Assembly: GCF_009834185.1 (NCBI RefSeq)
Contig: NZ_CP047173.1
Span: forward strand, 2,542,001-2,606,000
Origin: Rathayibacter sp. VKM Ac-2760
Lineage (GTDB): Bacteria; Actinomycetota; Actinomycetes; Actinomycetales; Microbacteriaceae
Length of the DNA stretch: 64,000 nucleotides
Direction: 5' to 3'
This document shows positions 8,667-17,758 of this stretch, piece after piece. Position 1 is the stretch's first letter, and each line of letters begins with the position of its first letter. The translations under genes and the position numbers were made by a program. The notes under the pieces were generated by a model. The model was not told the origin of the DNA. It worked only from the letters and a program-made list of their open reading frames with translations, and made no database searches.

Positions 8667-9314
8667 CTACCCGGCCGTGGCGAGCGTGAGAGACGCCGAC
8701 GAGCTCGCGTGCACCTCCGCGGCGGTCGAGCCGTCGACCGTGCCCGTCAGGGTCACGCTGCCCGCGCGGACGTCCTCCTCGGTGACCAGCCGAGACGGGC
8801 CGGCGATCGGCACCTCGTCCCCGGGCTCGAGCACGGCCGGCCCTCCGTCCGCGCTGCCGACCGTGACCGCGACGGCACCGGCGTTCCGGATCACGAAGGT
8901 GGACGTGATCGGGGTGCCGACGGGGACCGTCTCGCCCGGCTCGAGCACCGACCGGCCCCGTCCGAGGTCGTAGCCGCCGAGGAGCGTGACGGCGAGCTCG
9001 GGGCTCGCGGAGGCGTCGATCGCGGGCTGCGCGGAGGCCGTTGCACCGCCGCCGGGCACGCTCGGGGAGTCGGGGAGCAGGCCCTGCGGCCCCTCCGACT
9101 CGAGCGCGTCCAGATCGTCGTGCAGCCCGGGAACGACGAGCTCCGCCGCCGGGCGGAGGGCGACGGCCTGCTGCGAGAGGGCGTTCGATTCCCGCTCCTC
9201 GGCGTGCGCGAGCGGTGCCGCGCCGCCGGCGAGCGCAGCGGACAGGACCAGGGAGACGACGACCGCGCGGCCGGGCGAACTATCGCGGCGAGGGTCGGAA
9301 GCCGGGATGGACAT
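8667..9314 (-). CDS. Secreted protein with Ig-like/CARDB-type domain, partner of the next gene
   Basis: Function unknown. AAGGAG five bases before the ATG at 9314 decides the start over a longer frame. The 215-residue product has a signal peptide (VVVSLVLSAALAGGAAPLAHA), a spacer of about 70 residues and one beta-rich domain containing GTPITSTFVIRNAGAVAVTV and VLEPGDEVPIAGP. The ending SVTLTGTVDG parallels TVSGTWTAR of the downstream protein, so the two look like diverged duplicates with the same architecture. They are separated by about 170 bp and share strand. No transmembrane anchor or sortase motif is seen. Confidence 0.65.
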   Translation of the reverse strand: MSIPASDPRRDSSPGRAVVVSLVLSAALAGGAAPLAHAEERESNALSQQAVALRPAAELVVPGLHDDLDALESEGPQGLLPDSPSVPGGGATASAQPAIDASASPELAVTLLGGYDLGRGRSVLEPGETVPVGTPITSTFVIRNAGAVAVTVGSADGGPAVLEPGDEVPIAGPSRLVTEEDVRAGSVTLTGTVDGSTAAEVHASSSASLTLATAG

Positions 9315-9467
9315 GAGAACTCCTTCATCGGTGGATGGCTCGGAAGCGGCCACCAGCGATCGTTCCGGCGCCCTCGACGATCCGACGCGTCGGCGGCTCG
9401 ACCTGACGACGCGGCACGATTCGTGCAGGCGAGGAGGAGCCGCAGCGCAGGATGCGCGCCCTCTCCG

Positions 9468-10562
9468 TCAGCGCGACGCGTGGATCGGCCCGGACCGCCC
9501 CGCGAGCGGCGCCCCCGTCGCTCCCGCGCGCACCGCGAGCACCTCGGCGAGGATCGACACCGCCGTCTCCTCCGGGGTCGACGCTCCGATGTCCAGGCCG
9601 ATCGGCGAGTGCAGCCGGGCGAGCGACGCCTCCGCCACTCCGGCCTCGCGCAGCAGCCGCAGCCGCCGCTCGTGTGTGCGCCGGGAGCCCATCGCGCCGA
9701 TGTAGGCGGCCGGCAGCGTCAGCGCCGTCTCGAGCAGCGGCACGTCGAACTTCTCGTCGTGGGTGAGCACGGCGATCACCGTGCGCTCGTCGACCTCGGT
9801 GGCCGCGAGGTAGTCGGACGGCCACTCGACCACGACCTCGTCGGCGCCCGGGAAGCGCTCCGCGGTCGCGAACACCGGGCGCGCGTCGCAGACGGTGACC
9901 CGGTAGCCGAGCAGGGCCCCGGCGGCGCAGAGGGCCGCGGAGAAGTCGACGGCGCCGAAGATCAGCAGGCGCGGCTTCTCGGCGCTCACGACGTAGGTCA
10001 CCTCGAGCTCGACGCCCTGGCAGGCGATCTCCACGGTCGCCGAGCGGCCGGAGGCCAGGCGCGCCGCCCGCTCGGCGAGGATGCGGCGGACCGTGTCCTC
10101 GTCCAGCGACGACCCCACCACGTCCTGCGCCCGGGTCGCGCCGGTCAGCACCAGGCCGACGAGCTCGTCCGGACCGCCGACGATCAGCGCGAGCCCCGCC
10201 GGCCGCCCGGCCCGTGCCGCGCGCAGCTCGGCGAGCACCGCGCCCGAGGACGCGTCGACCGCGTGGCCGAGGACCCGCAGCTGCCCGCCGCAGGACAGCC
10301 CCGCCGCGAACGCCGCCTCGTCGTCGAAGCCGAAGTGCTCCGAGGCGGAGCCGCCCGTGCCGAGCACCTCCTGCGCGAGCGCGTAGGCCTGCCCCTCGAC
10401 GCAGCCGCCCGAGATCGAGCCGATCGCGCTGCCCGCGGCGTCGACGGCCATCGAGGAGCCGAGAGCGCGCGGAGCCGAGCCGAGGACGTGCGTGACCGTG
10501 ACGACGGCGACGCGCTCGCCCGCCTCGACGCGCGCGAGGATCGGTACGGCGAGTTCGAGCAC
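9468..10562 (-). CDS. xdhC: XdhC/CoxI-family molybdenum enzyme maturation protein
   Basis: XdhC binds molybdenum cofactor, promotes its sulfuration and inserts it into xanthine dehydrogenase. The N-terminal XdhC_CoxI domain shows GSAPRALGSSMAV and GSISGGCVEG with the conserved cysteine (about residues 28-55); the C-terminal Rossmann part has LLIFGAVDFSAAL, VCDARPVF, VLTHDEKFDVPLLETAL and YIGAMGSRRTHERR. GGAGG five bases before the GTG at 10562 sets the start; a longer in-frame reading is open but lacks family similarity. Length is 364 residues. It diverges from allantoinase, and its client enzyme is most likely the dehydrogenase at 2662-6278. Confidence 0.92.
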   Translation of the reverse strand: MLELAVPILARVEAGERVAVVTVTHVLGSAPRALGSSMAVDAAGSAIGSISGGCVEGQAYALAQEVLGTGGSASEHFGFDDEAAFAAGLSCGGQLRVLGHAVDASSGAVLAELRAARAGRPAGLALIVGGPDELVGLVLTGATRAQDVVGSSLDEDTVRRILAERAARLASGRSATVEIACQGVELEVTYVVSAEKPRLLIFGAVDFSAALCAAGALLGYRVTVCDARPVFATAERFPGADEVVVEWPSDYLAATEVDERTVIAVLTHDEKFDVPLLETALTLPAAYIGAMGSRRTHERRLRLLREAGVAEASLARLHSPIGLDIGASTPEETAVSILAEVLAVRAGATGAPLAGRSGPIHASR

Positions 10563-10626
10563 GGCGGCCTCCGACGTCGGTGGGCGGGAGGCGCCGGTGC
10601 CGGGGGCGTGGGGCGGCCGGCGGGCG

Positions 10627-10642
10627 CTCACACGCGGGAAAC
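10627..10642 (+). promoter_or_regulatory. GlnR-like box between xdhC and allB
   Basis: CTCAC-acgcgg-GAAAC has AC-n9-AC spacing and matches the GTNAC-n6-GAAAC form of a nitrogen box. It lies between the divergent xdhC and allantoinase genes, 24-39 bp before the allB ATG. TATATG at 10651 may be the -10 of allB, which would give a very short leader. Confidence 0.5.
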
Positions 10643-10665
10643 ATGCCGAGTATATGGTCGAACCC

Positions 10666-12015
10666 ATGCCCGACGACTCCCCCTCGCTCGACCTCGTGAT
10701 CCGCTCCTCCGCCGTCCTCACCGAGAACGGGACGCACCCCGCCAGCGTCGCCGTCTCCGGCGGGCTGATCGTCGCCGTCGGCGACGTCGACGCCCCGTGG
10801 AAGACGCTCGAGGAGGTCGTCCTCCCCGCCGGCCAGGTGCTGCTGCCCGGCATCGTCGACACCCATGTGCACGTCAACGAGCCCGGGCGCACGGAGTGGG
10901 AGGGCTTCGCCTCCGCCACCCGCGCGGCCGCCGCCGGCGGGGTCACCACGATCATCGACATGCCGCTCAACTCGATCCCGCCGACGACGACCGTGGCCGG
11001 GCTCGAGGCGAAGAAGGCGGCGGCCGGTCCGCAGGCCCTCGTCGACGTCGGCTTCTGGGGCGGGGCGATCCCGGAGAACCTGGGCACCCTCCGCGAGCTG
11101 CACGACGCCGGCGTGTTCGGCTTCAAGTGCTTCCTCTCGCCGAGCGGCGTCGACGAGTTCCCGCACCTCAGCACCGAGCAGCTCTTCGCCGCGATGGCCG
11201 AGATCGCCGCGTTCGACGGCCTGCTGATCGTGCACGCGGAGGACCCGGCCGAGCTCGAGGCGAGCGCGAACAGCGGCGGCACCTCCTACGACGCCTTCGT
11301 CGACTCGCGGCCGCCGGCCTCGGAGCGCTCGGCCATCGCGACCGTGATCCAGGCCGTCCGCGAGACCGGCGGTCGCGCGCACATCCTTCACCTCTCCTCC
11401 GCCGAGGCGCTGCCGCTGCTGCGCGAGGCCAAGGCCGAGGGGCTGCGGATCACCGCGGAGACCTGCCCGCACTACCTCACCTTCGACGCGGAGACGATCC
11501 CCGACGGCGGCACGCAGTTCAAGTGCTGCCCGCCGATCCGGGACGAGCAGAACCGCGAGCTGCTCTGGAAGGGCCTGCTCGACGGCACGATCGACCTGAT
11601 CGCCTCGGACCACTCCCCCGCGACCGCCGCGCTCAAGTTCGCGCACGACGGCGACTTCGGCCTCGCCTGGGGCGGCATCTCCGGGCTCCAGCTGAGCTTA
11701 CGCGCGGTCTGGACGGGGGCCCGCGAGCGCGGGATCCCGCTGGAGCAGGTCGTCGCCTGGATGTCGACGGCGACCGCCGCGTTCGCCGGGCTGGGGCAGA
11801 AGGGCCTGCTGCGCGCGGGCGCGGACGCCGACCTGGTCGCGTTCGATCCGGAGGCCGCGTCGCCGGTCGACGTGGACGCGCTGGCGCACAAGAACAAGGT
11901 CTCCGCGTACGACGGCCGCGTGCTCCGGGGTGCCGTCGCGGCGACCTGGGTCGGCGGAGTGCGGGTCACGGGCGGGACCGGGGCTCCGGTCGGCCGCCTG
12001 CTCGAGCGGCCCTGA
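10666..12015 (+). CDS. allB: Allantoinase
   Basis: Allantoinase hydrolyses allantoin to allantoate. The 449-residue product shows the cyclic amidohydrolase metal site: GIVDTHVHVNEPGRTEWEG, the lysine of GFKCFLSPSG that is normally carboxylated, VHAEDP, HILHLSSAEALP, TCPHYLTF and IASDHSPA. The ATG at 10666 is chosen because the family alignment begins there; an ATG four codons earlier is possible. No strong ribosome site is visible and TATATG lies 10-15 bp upstream, so the message may be nearly leaderless. A nitrogen-type box sits just upstream, shared with divergent xdhC. Confidence 0.94.
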   Translation: MPDDSPSLDLVIRSSAVLTENGTHPASVAVSGGLIVAVGDVDAPWKTLEEVVLPAGQVLLPGIVDTHVHVNEPGRTEWEGFASATRAAAAGGVTTIIDMPLNSIPPTTTVAGLEAKKAAAGPQALVDVGFWGGAIPENLGTLRELHDAGVFGFKCFLSPSGVDEFPHLSTEQLFAAMAEIAAFDGLLIVHAEDPAELEASANSGGTSYDAFVDSRPPASERSAIATVIQAVRETGGRAHILHLSSAEALPLLREAKAEGLRITAETCPHYLTFDAETIPDGGTQFKCCPPIRDEQNRELLWKGLLDGTIDLIASDHSPATAALKFAHDGDFGLAWGGISGLQLSLRAVWTGARERGIPLEQVVAWMSTATAAFAGLGQKGLLRAGADADLVAFDPEAASPVDVDALAHKNKVSAYDGRVLRGAVAATWVGGVRVTGGTGAPVGRLLERP

Positions 12016-12060
12016 CCGCTCGCGGGCGGCCGTTCCGGAGCGACGGGGCCGGGTCCGCGT

Positions 12061-12088
12061 GTTCCGGTCACGTTTCGGCCGTGTGAAC
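12061..12088 (-). promoter_or_regulatory. GlnR-like box with three half sites, before uricase
   Basis: On the minus strand this reads TTCAC-n6-GAAAC-n6-GGAAC, three half sites in perfect 11-bp register (AC-n9-AC-n9-AC). It lies about 190 bp upstream of the uricase start, a position suited to an activator. The remaining 190 bp up to 12279 hold no other gene that I can support. Confidence 0.6.
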
Positions 12089-12278
12089 TCCCGCGATTCC
12101 GGCCGCGGTTCCGGGCGGATCGCACAAGACTCGGGACCCGCGGGCACCGGACGCTGAGCGCTCCGCCGGTGCGAGGGGATCGCCGCGCGCGGCATCCTGG
12201 CAGACGGGCACCGCCCGGCCGCGCGACCGCGGACCCCCGCGGAGCCCCACGAACCACCGAAGCCGAACAGGAGCGGAC

Positions 12279-13199
12279 ATGTCGATCATCCTCGGAGACC
12301 ACCAGTACGGGAAGGCCGAGAACCGCGTCGTGCGGATCTACCGCGACAGCCCGCGGCACGAGATCCACGACGTCAACGTCTCGACCGCCCTGCGCGGCGA
12401 CTTCGAGGCCGCGCACCTGACCGGCGACCAGTCCGCGGTGCTGCCCACGGACACCCAGAAGCAGACGGCGTACTCGTTCGCGAAGGAGAAGGGGCTGCGC
12501 TCGATCGAGGCGTACGGCCTCGAGCTGGCCCGGCACTTCGTCGACGGCTACGCCCCCGTGCACGGCGCGCGCATCGAGATCGAGGAGTTCGCCTGGGAGC
12601 GGGTGCTCGCCGACGGCGAGGAGCACGACCACACCTGGGTCCGGAAGGGCCAGGAGGTGCGCACCGCCTCCGTCACCGTCGAGGGCACCGGCGACGCGCA
12701 GCAGGTCTGGATCACCGGCGGCTTCAAGGATCTGACGGTCCTCAAGTCCACCGGCTCCGAGTTCCACGGCTTCCTCACCGACCCCTACACCGTGCTCCAG
12801 CCCACCGAGGACCGGGTGATGGCGACCTCGCTGGTGGCGAAGTGGCGCTTCGCTCTGACCGAGGACGAGATCGCGGCCGCGGACTGGGAGGCCGTCTACT
12901 CCGGCGTGAAGGCGCTGATGATCAGCCGCTTCGCGACCGTGCACTCGCTCGCCCTGCAGCAGACCCTCTTCGAGATGGGCAAGGCGGTGCTGGAGGAGTA
13001 CCCGCAGATCGTCGAGATGCGGCTCTCCGCGCCGAACAAGCACCACTTCCTCTACGACCTCTCGCCGTTCGGCGTCGAGAACGACAACGAGGTCTACCAC
13101 GCGGCCGACCGCCCCTACGGGCTGATCCAGGCGACCGTCACCCGCGACGACGCGCCGGACGCAGGGCCGGCCTGGCGCGCTTACTCGGGACTGGTGTGA
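12279..13199 (+). CDS. Urate oxidase (factor-independent urate hydroxylase)
   Basis: Uricase oxidises urate to 5-hydroxyisourate and H2O2 without cofactor. The 306-residue protein has the family length and motifs: the N-terminal LGDHQYGKAENRVVRIYRD with the catalytic lysine, LPTDTQKQTAY with the active-site threonine, and the second half with LQQTLFEMGKAVLEEYPQI and LSAPNKHHFLYDL. A GGAG lies five bases before the ATG. Its stop overlaps the GTG of the guanine deaminase gene, so the two are coupled. An upstream triple-half-site nitrogen box suggests induction under nitrogen limitation. Confidence 0.96.
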   Translation: MSIILGDHQYGKAENRVVRIYRDSPRHEIHDVNVSTALRGDFEAAHLTGDQSAVLPTDTQKQTAYSFAKEKGLRSIEAYGLELARHFVDGYAPVHGARIEIEEFAWERVLADGEEHDHTWVRKGQEVRTASVTVEGTGDAQQVWITGGFKDLTVLKSTGSEFHGFLTDPYTVLQPTEDRVMATSLVAKWRFALTEDEIAAADWEAVYSGVKALMISRFATVHSLALQQTLFEMGKAVLEEYPQIVEMRLSAPNKHHFLYDLSPFGVENDNEVYHAADRPYGLIQATVTRDDAPDAGPAWRAYSGLV

Positions 13200-14614
13200 G
13201 CACAGGCCCGCGGGGCGTGCACCGCGGCCACGTCCTGCACGTGGCCGGCCGGCCCGTCGTCGAGACGGCGGCGGAGGCGCTCGTCTCGATCCCGGACGGC
13301 GCGCTCGTCGTCGGCGACGCCGGGACGATCCTCTGGGTCGGGCCGCACGCCGCCCTCCCGCGCGACTACGCGGACTGGCCGGTGACCGGCGACGCGTCCT
13401 GCTTCCTCCTGCCCGGATTCGTCGACACCCACCTGCACTACCCGCAGACCTTCTCGACCGACGCGTTCGGCGGCGGGCAGCTGCTGGAGTGGCTCGACAC
13501 GGCGATCTTCCCGGCGGAGTCGCGCCTCGCGGACGAGGAGTTCGCCGCCCTGATCGCGCGCGCCTTCACCCGGCGCCGGGTGAGCGCCGGCACCACCGCG
13601 GCGATGGTCTTCGGCTCGGCGTTCCCGCACGCCCAGGACGCGCTGTTCGAGCGCAGTCGCGAGGCGGGACTGCGGACGGTGTCGGGTCGCGGACTGCAGA
13701 CCGTCGGGCCGCCCTCGGCCGCCGCGCTGCTGACCGGCGAGGACGAGGCGATCCGGCTGGCCGCCGAGGAGATCGAGCGCTGGCACGCGGTCGACACGGG
13801 AGACCCGGCGACGGCGCTGCTGCAGGTCGCGCTCGTCCCGCGCTTCTCGCTCTCGGTGACGCCGACCACGCTCGCGGCCCTCGGCGAGCTCTACGAGGGG
13901 GTCCGCGACCGCGGCGTCTACGTGCACAGCCACCTCAACGAGAACGACCGGCCCGGCGACGGCGAGATCGCGGCGGTCCTGGCCGGCTTCGGCACCCGCA
14001 GCTACCTCGACACCTACGACGGGCTCTTCCTGCCCGGCTCGGCCCGCGGGGGCTCCTCGCTGCTGGGCCGGCGGACGATCCTCGCGCACGCCGTGCACTG
14101 CCAGGACGCGGAGCTGCACCGGATGGCCGAGACCGGCACCTCGATCGCGCACTGCCCCACCTCGCAGCAGTTCCTCGGCTCGGGCACCATGCCGTGGCGC
14201 CGCACCGCGGCCGCGGGGGTGACCATCGCGCTCGGCAGCGACATCGGCGCCGGTGACGAGTGGCTGCTCGCGCGGGTCGCGAACGACGCGTTCAAGGTGC
14301 ACCTGTCGGAGGCGGGCGACGCGTCGATCGCGCTGCACCCGGCCCAGCTGCTCTTCACCGCGACGCTCGCGGGCGCTCGGGCGCTCGACATGGAGGACCG
14401 CTTCGGCAACCTCGACGTCGGCAAGGACGCGGACTTCCTCCGCATCGAGCCCGATCGCTGGGAGCCGCTCGCGGAGGTGCTCGCGCGCGGCATCCGCGCC
14501 GACGACGCGGAGGAGGCGACGGCGCAGCTGCTCTTCGCGCTGCTGCTCGGGCTGCGCGAGCCCCCGATCGCGGCGGTGCACGTGCGGGGCCGCCGGGTGC
14601 TCGCCCCCGAGTAG
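13196..14614 (+). CDS. guaD: Guanine deaminase
   Basis: Guanine deaminase converts guanine to xanthine and ammonia, feeding the dehydrogenase encoded at 2.7-6.3 kb. The start is the GTG at 13196, overlapping the uricase stop. The 472-residue product shows zinc-site motifs PGFVDTHLHYPQ (about residues 79-90), HSHLNEN, ILAHAVHC, IAHCPTSQQFLGSG and LGSDIGAG, and ends with the typical LEVGK-like segment NLDVGKDADFL. The SDIGAG and PQTF variants are those of guanine deaminases rather than of cytosine or 8-oxoguanine enzymes. The coupling of uricase and guaD is a sensible purine catabolic unit. Confidence 0.92.
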   Translation: MSTGPRGVHRGHVLHVAGRPVVETAAEALVSIPDGALVVGDAGTILWVGPHAALPRDYADWPVTGDASCFLLPGFVDTHLHYPQTFSTDAFGGGQLLEWLDTAIFPAESRLADEEFAALIARAFTRRRVSAGTTAAMVFGSAFPHAQDALFERSREAGLRTVSGRGLQTVGPPSAAALLTGEDEAIRLAAEEIERWHAVDTGDPATALLQVALVPRFSLSVTPTTLAALGELYEGVRDRGVYVHSHLNENDRPGDGEIAAVLAGFGTRSYLDTYDGLFLPGSARGGSSLLGRRTILAHAVHCQDAELHRMAETGTSIAHCPTSQQFLGSGTMPWRRTAAAGVTIALGSDIGAGDEWLLARVANDAFKVHLSEAGDASIALHPAQLLFTATLAGARALDMEDRFGNLDVGKDADFLRIEPDRWEPLAEVLARGIRADDAEEATAQLLFALLLGLREPPIAAVHVRGRRVLAPE

Positions 14615-14640
14615 GAGCGGTCGGGCGGCGGCCGCCCCCT

Positions 14641-14746
14641 GCTGGTCGAGCAGCCGCCTCCGGCGGCGTGTCCGCTGGTCGAGCAGCCGCCTCCGGCGGC
14701 GTCTTTGCTGGTCGAGCAGCCGCCTCCGGCGGCGTATCGAGACCCA
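14641..14746 (+). repeat. Tandem 33-bp triplication of the dispersed element's left half
   Basis: GCTGGTCGAGCAGCCGCCTC plus the rest of a 29-bp unit begins at 14641, 14674 and 14707, an exact 33-bp period. Only the third copy continues into the right half (ATCGAGACCC, to 14746). The array lies just downstream of guaD and may have arisen by slippage of one element. Confidence 0.85.
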
Positions 14747-14860
14747 CCTCGTCCGGTCTTCCGGAAGCGAGCCTCCTCCCCAGCCCGTCATCCGACCGCG
14801 CTGTCACCCAACTGCCCAGGACGCCGCTCCGGTGTCGGTGGCCCCTGCTTGAATACCCGT

Positions 14861-16161
14861 ATGAAAGAAGATGAGGATGCGGCAGCACTCGCGGAGGTGC
14901 GCGACTGCTTCGACGACTCCGCCGCCGACGAGCGCTCCACCTCCCCCACGCGCCTCCGGGCCGCGGAACGCCTGCACCGCGGCTACCGGCTCGCGCTGAC
15001 CATCCCCGAGGCTTTCGCCCGCGGCGCATCCCGCAGCGAGACCCGCGACCTCGTCGAGCGCTCCGTCCGCGCCGAGCTCGCGGTGGCGTACAGCCAGTCG
15101 GAGCGGGAGGTGTCCCGCCGCCTCGAGATCGCGCAGATGCTGATGGAGCACCTCCCCCTCACCCGCGTGCTGCTTCGCGACGCGAAGATCCTGTGGGAGG
15201 TCGGCGAGGCGATCTGCCGGACCGCGAGCAGCCTCCCCGAAGAGTCCCGCACGGCACTCGACGAGCGCGCGGCCGACGAGGCGTTGACGATGACCACTGC
15301 GCAGTTGCGGCGCGCCCTGAGCCGCTGGCGCGAGGAGCTGCACGAGCAGCCGCTCGCCGAGCGGCACGCTCGCGCCCGCGAAGACCGCGCCGTCTGGGTC
15401 ACGCCCGAAGTCGATGGAATGGCGACCCTCTGCCTGCACGCTCCCGCACCGGCAGTGACCGGCGCCTACGACCGGCTGCGCCGCATCGCCCGCACCCTCC
15501 GCGACGAGGGCGACCTACGCACGCTCCAGCAGCTCAGCGCCGATGCCGCGGTCGATCTCCTCTGCGACGGCGACATCACCGGCACGACTCCGGACCCCGA
15601 GCACCGCGAGGACCCGACCTTCGTCCCCGGCCTCCGCGCCGAGGTGCGGCTGACGCTCGCGCGTCCACCGCCGTCGGCCTGGACGACGCCACGGCCGATC
15701 TCGACGGCTACGGACCCGTGCCCGCGGAGATCGCCCGCGAGCTCATCCGCACCGGCGCTTCCTTCACCCGGGTTCTCACCGACCCGGACACCGGGGCGGT
15801 CGTCTCCGTCGGAAGGACCTGGCGCGTGCCCCCGCCGCAGATGCGCCTCCATCTCCAGCTGCGGGACCAGACCTGCCGGTTCCCCGGCTGCACCCGCAGC
15901 GCATCGACCAGCGAGGCCGATCACACGGGCGAATGGCGCAACGGCGGCGAGACCTCACTCGAGAACCTGGTGTCGCTGTGCACCTCGCATCACCACGTGC
16001 GGCACGGGGACCAATGGAGCTACGAGAAGGACGGCGACGGGGCGACCGTCTGGACGACTCCCACCGGTCGCCGGATCAGCAGCCGACCACCGCCACTGCC
16101 CGGGCGACCGCCGGACTCGCCACCGGGACCGCGGTTCGTCGACGTGCCGGCACCGTTCTGA
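14861..16161 (+). pseudogene. DUF222/13E12-type HNH endonuclease gene with a frameshift
   Basis: The frame starting at 14861 (MKEDEDAAALAEV) encodes a DUF222-like helical region through VRLTLA at about 15660. It then loses similarity, while the frame shifted by one base continues with STAVGLDDATADLDGYG and ends in a full HNH motif (CRFPGCTRSASTSEADH, NLVSLCTSHHHVRHG) at 16161. One missing base in the GCGCG run near 15659-15663 explains this. The HNH residues themselves are intact. These genes are multicopy in Actinobacteria and often linked to mobile DNA; the native function is not established. The alternatives are a sequencing error or a programmed -1 shift. Confidence 0.8.
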
Positions 16162-16190
16162 CCGGCGTGGATCCGACGCGGATCCTCGCG

Positions 16191-17756
16191 TCAGCGCAGC
16201 CGCAGCGCCAGGAACAGGTCGGCGCGGTCCGAGGTGTTGGAGAGGTCGCGCTGCGTCAGCTCCTCCACCCGCGCGATGCGGTAGCGGACCGTGTTGAGGT
16301 GCAGGTGGGTCTGCTCGGCCGCGCGCACCCACGAGCCGCCGCAGTCGAGGAACGCCGAGAGCGTGGCCACGAGCTGCGAGTTGTAGCGGGCGTCGTGCTC
16401 CAGCAGCCGGCCGAGCACGAGCTCGACGAACACCGCGCGGAGGTGGTCGGGGACGGCGGTCAGCAGCTGCACCGCCGACGTCACTGCGCCGGCCGTGCCG
16501 ATCCGCACGGGCGAGGCGTCGCCCGGCGTCGAGGGCAGCCGCAGCGCGTAGCGGGCCGAGCGCAGCGCCCCGCCGAGGGCCGCGAGCGGGCTCGGCGCGC
16601 TGACACCCACCCGCAGCACCGAGCCGTCGAGCGCGGCACCCGTGCGATGCAGCGCGGCGGTGACGACGGCGAGCGCGTCCTCCTCCTCCACCGGCACGAG
16701 CGCGACCGAGCCGCCGTCGGCGTCGTGCCCCACCACGGCGCGGCCGAGGTGCGAGACGGCGTCCGTGAGCAGCGGGCCCGCGAGGGCCGCGTCGTCACCG
16801 GAGCCGTCGCCGGAGCCGTCGCCGTCGTCGATCTCCGCCGCCAGCACCGCGAACCGCGCGGCGCCGCCCAGCCCCAGCTGGCGCAGGTAGACGGCGGTCT
16901 CCGGCTGCTCGCTGTCCTCCTCGATCAGCTCGATCAGCCGGTCCGCGAGGGCCGCGTCGGCGAGCAGCGCCGCCTCGCGCTGCAGCCGGTAGAGCCCGAC
17001 CACACCGGTCAGCTCGGTGATCGCGTCGAGCAGCGAGGGGTGCCACTCGTTCCAGTCGCCGGCGACGACGACGAACCACGAGGCGGCCCGGTGCTCCTCC
17101 GCCCCGGCGACGGCCAGGATCGAGAGCACACCGCCGTGCGCATCCGGCACGGTCACCGGCGTGCGGCGCGCGGTGAGCGCGGCGTGCACGACGCGGTCGA
17201 CCTCGTCGGCGCCGAGCGGCTCCGCGACGGCGGCGGCCGAGCGGCCGGTCGCGGTCAGCACGTGCACGGGCCGCCCGAGCTCGGTCGAGGTGCGCGCGAT
17301 CAGCTCGTCGAGCAGCTGCCCGCGGTACACCTCGGTGAGCAGCTGCCGCTGCCGCGCGAGTCCGGCGGTCAGCCGGGCGACCCGGTCGCCGGCGAGCGCG
17401 TTGGAGAGGTGCGCGGTGATCGAGGCGAACGAGACGTCGGCGGGCACCGCGAACAGCGCCACCCCGTGCCGTCGGCAGGCGGCGACGAGGTCGTCGGGCA
17501 CGAAGCCGTAGAGTCCCTCCCCCGCGAGCAGCGCGACGGCACCGGAGGAGGCGACCGCCTCCACGAAGGTCTCGCTGTCCTCCGCCGTGCGCCGCCACAT
17601 CATCCCGGTCAGCACGAGCTGGTCGCGCGCGAGGTAGCGGCGGGGATCGAGCAGGTCGGTGGTGAACGTCCAGTTCACCTCGCGGGCGAGCGCCTCCTCC
17701 GTCGTGTGCAGCGCGCGGATGCGCAGTGGTGCGTCGAGGAGCTCCCGGAGCTGCAC
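16191..17756 (-). CDS. pucR: PucR-family transcriptional regulator of purine catabolism
   Basis: This 521-residue regulator has the classic PucR layout: an N-terminal purine-catabolism domain (LLDAPLRIRALHTTEEALAREVNW, residues 1 to about 120), a central GGDEF-like CdaR domain with an acidic Gly-rich insertion (DDGDGSGDGSGDD), and a C-terminal HTH_30 region (GGSWVRAAEQTHLHLNTVRYRIARVEELT). PucR proteins sense purine breakdown products such as allantoin and control the pathway genes. It is the third gene of the uraD-uraH-pucR operon, starting 2 bp after uraH ends. Confidence 0.9.
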   Translation of the reverse strand: MQLRELLDAPLRIRALHTTEEALAREVNWTFTTDLLDPRRYLARDQLVLTGMMWRRTAEDSETFVEAVASSGAVALLAGEGLYGFVPDDLVAACRRHGVALFAVPADVSFASITAHLSNALAGDRVARLTAGLARQRQLLTEVYRGQLLDELIARTSTELGRPVHVLTATGRSAAAVAEPLGADEVDRVVHAALTARRTPVTVPDAHGGVLSILAVAGAEEHRAASWFVVVAGDWNEWHPSLLDAITELTGVVGLYRLQREAALLADAALADRLIELIEEDSEQPETAVYLRQLGLGGAARFAVLAAEIDDGDGSGDGSGDDAALAGPLLTDAVSHLGRAVVGHDADGGSVALVPVEEEDALAVVTAALHRTGAALDGSVLRVGVSAPSPLAALGGALRSARYALRLPSTPGDASPVRIGTAGAVTSAVQLLTAVPDHLRAVFVELVLGRLLEHDARYNSQLVATLSAFLDCGGSWVRAAEQTHLHLNTVRYRIARVEELTQRDLSNTSDRADLFLALRLR

Positions 17757-17758
17757 GC

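Noticed and set aside
8709..12086. A plus-strand open frame of over 1100 codons across several genes
   Set aside because: It runs antisense or out of frame to two secreted-protein genes, xdhC and allB, and is Arg-rich; no domain is recognisable.
12095..12112. GATTCC-n6-GGTTCC next to the uricase box, as an additional nitrogen site
   Set aside because: Its period is 12 bp rather than 11, so the half sites fall out of register with AC-n9-AC.
14641..14746. A CRISPR array at the 33-bp tandem repeat
   Set aside because: Only three units with 4-bp spacers are present and no cas genes are near; it is a tandem duplication of a dispersed element.
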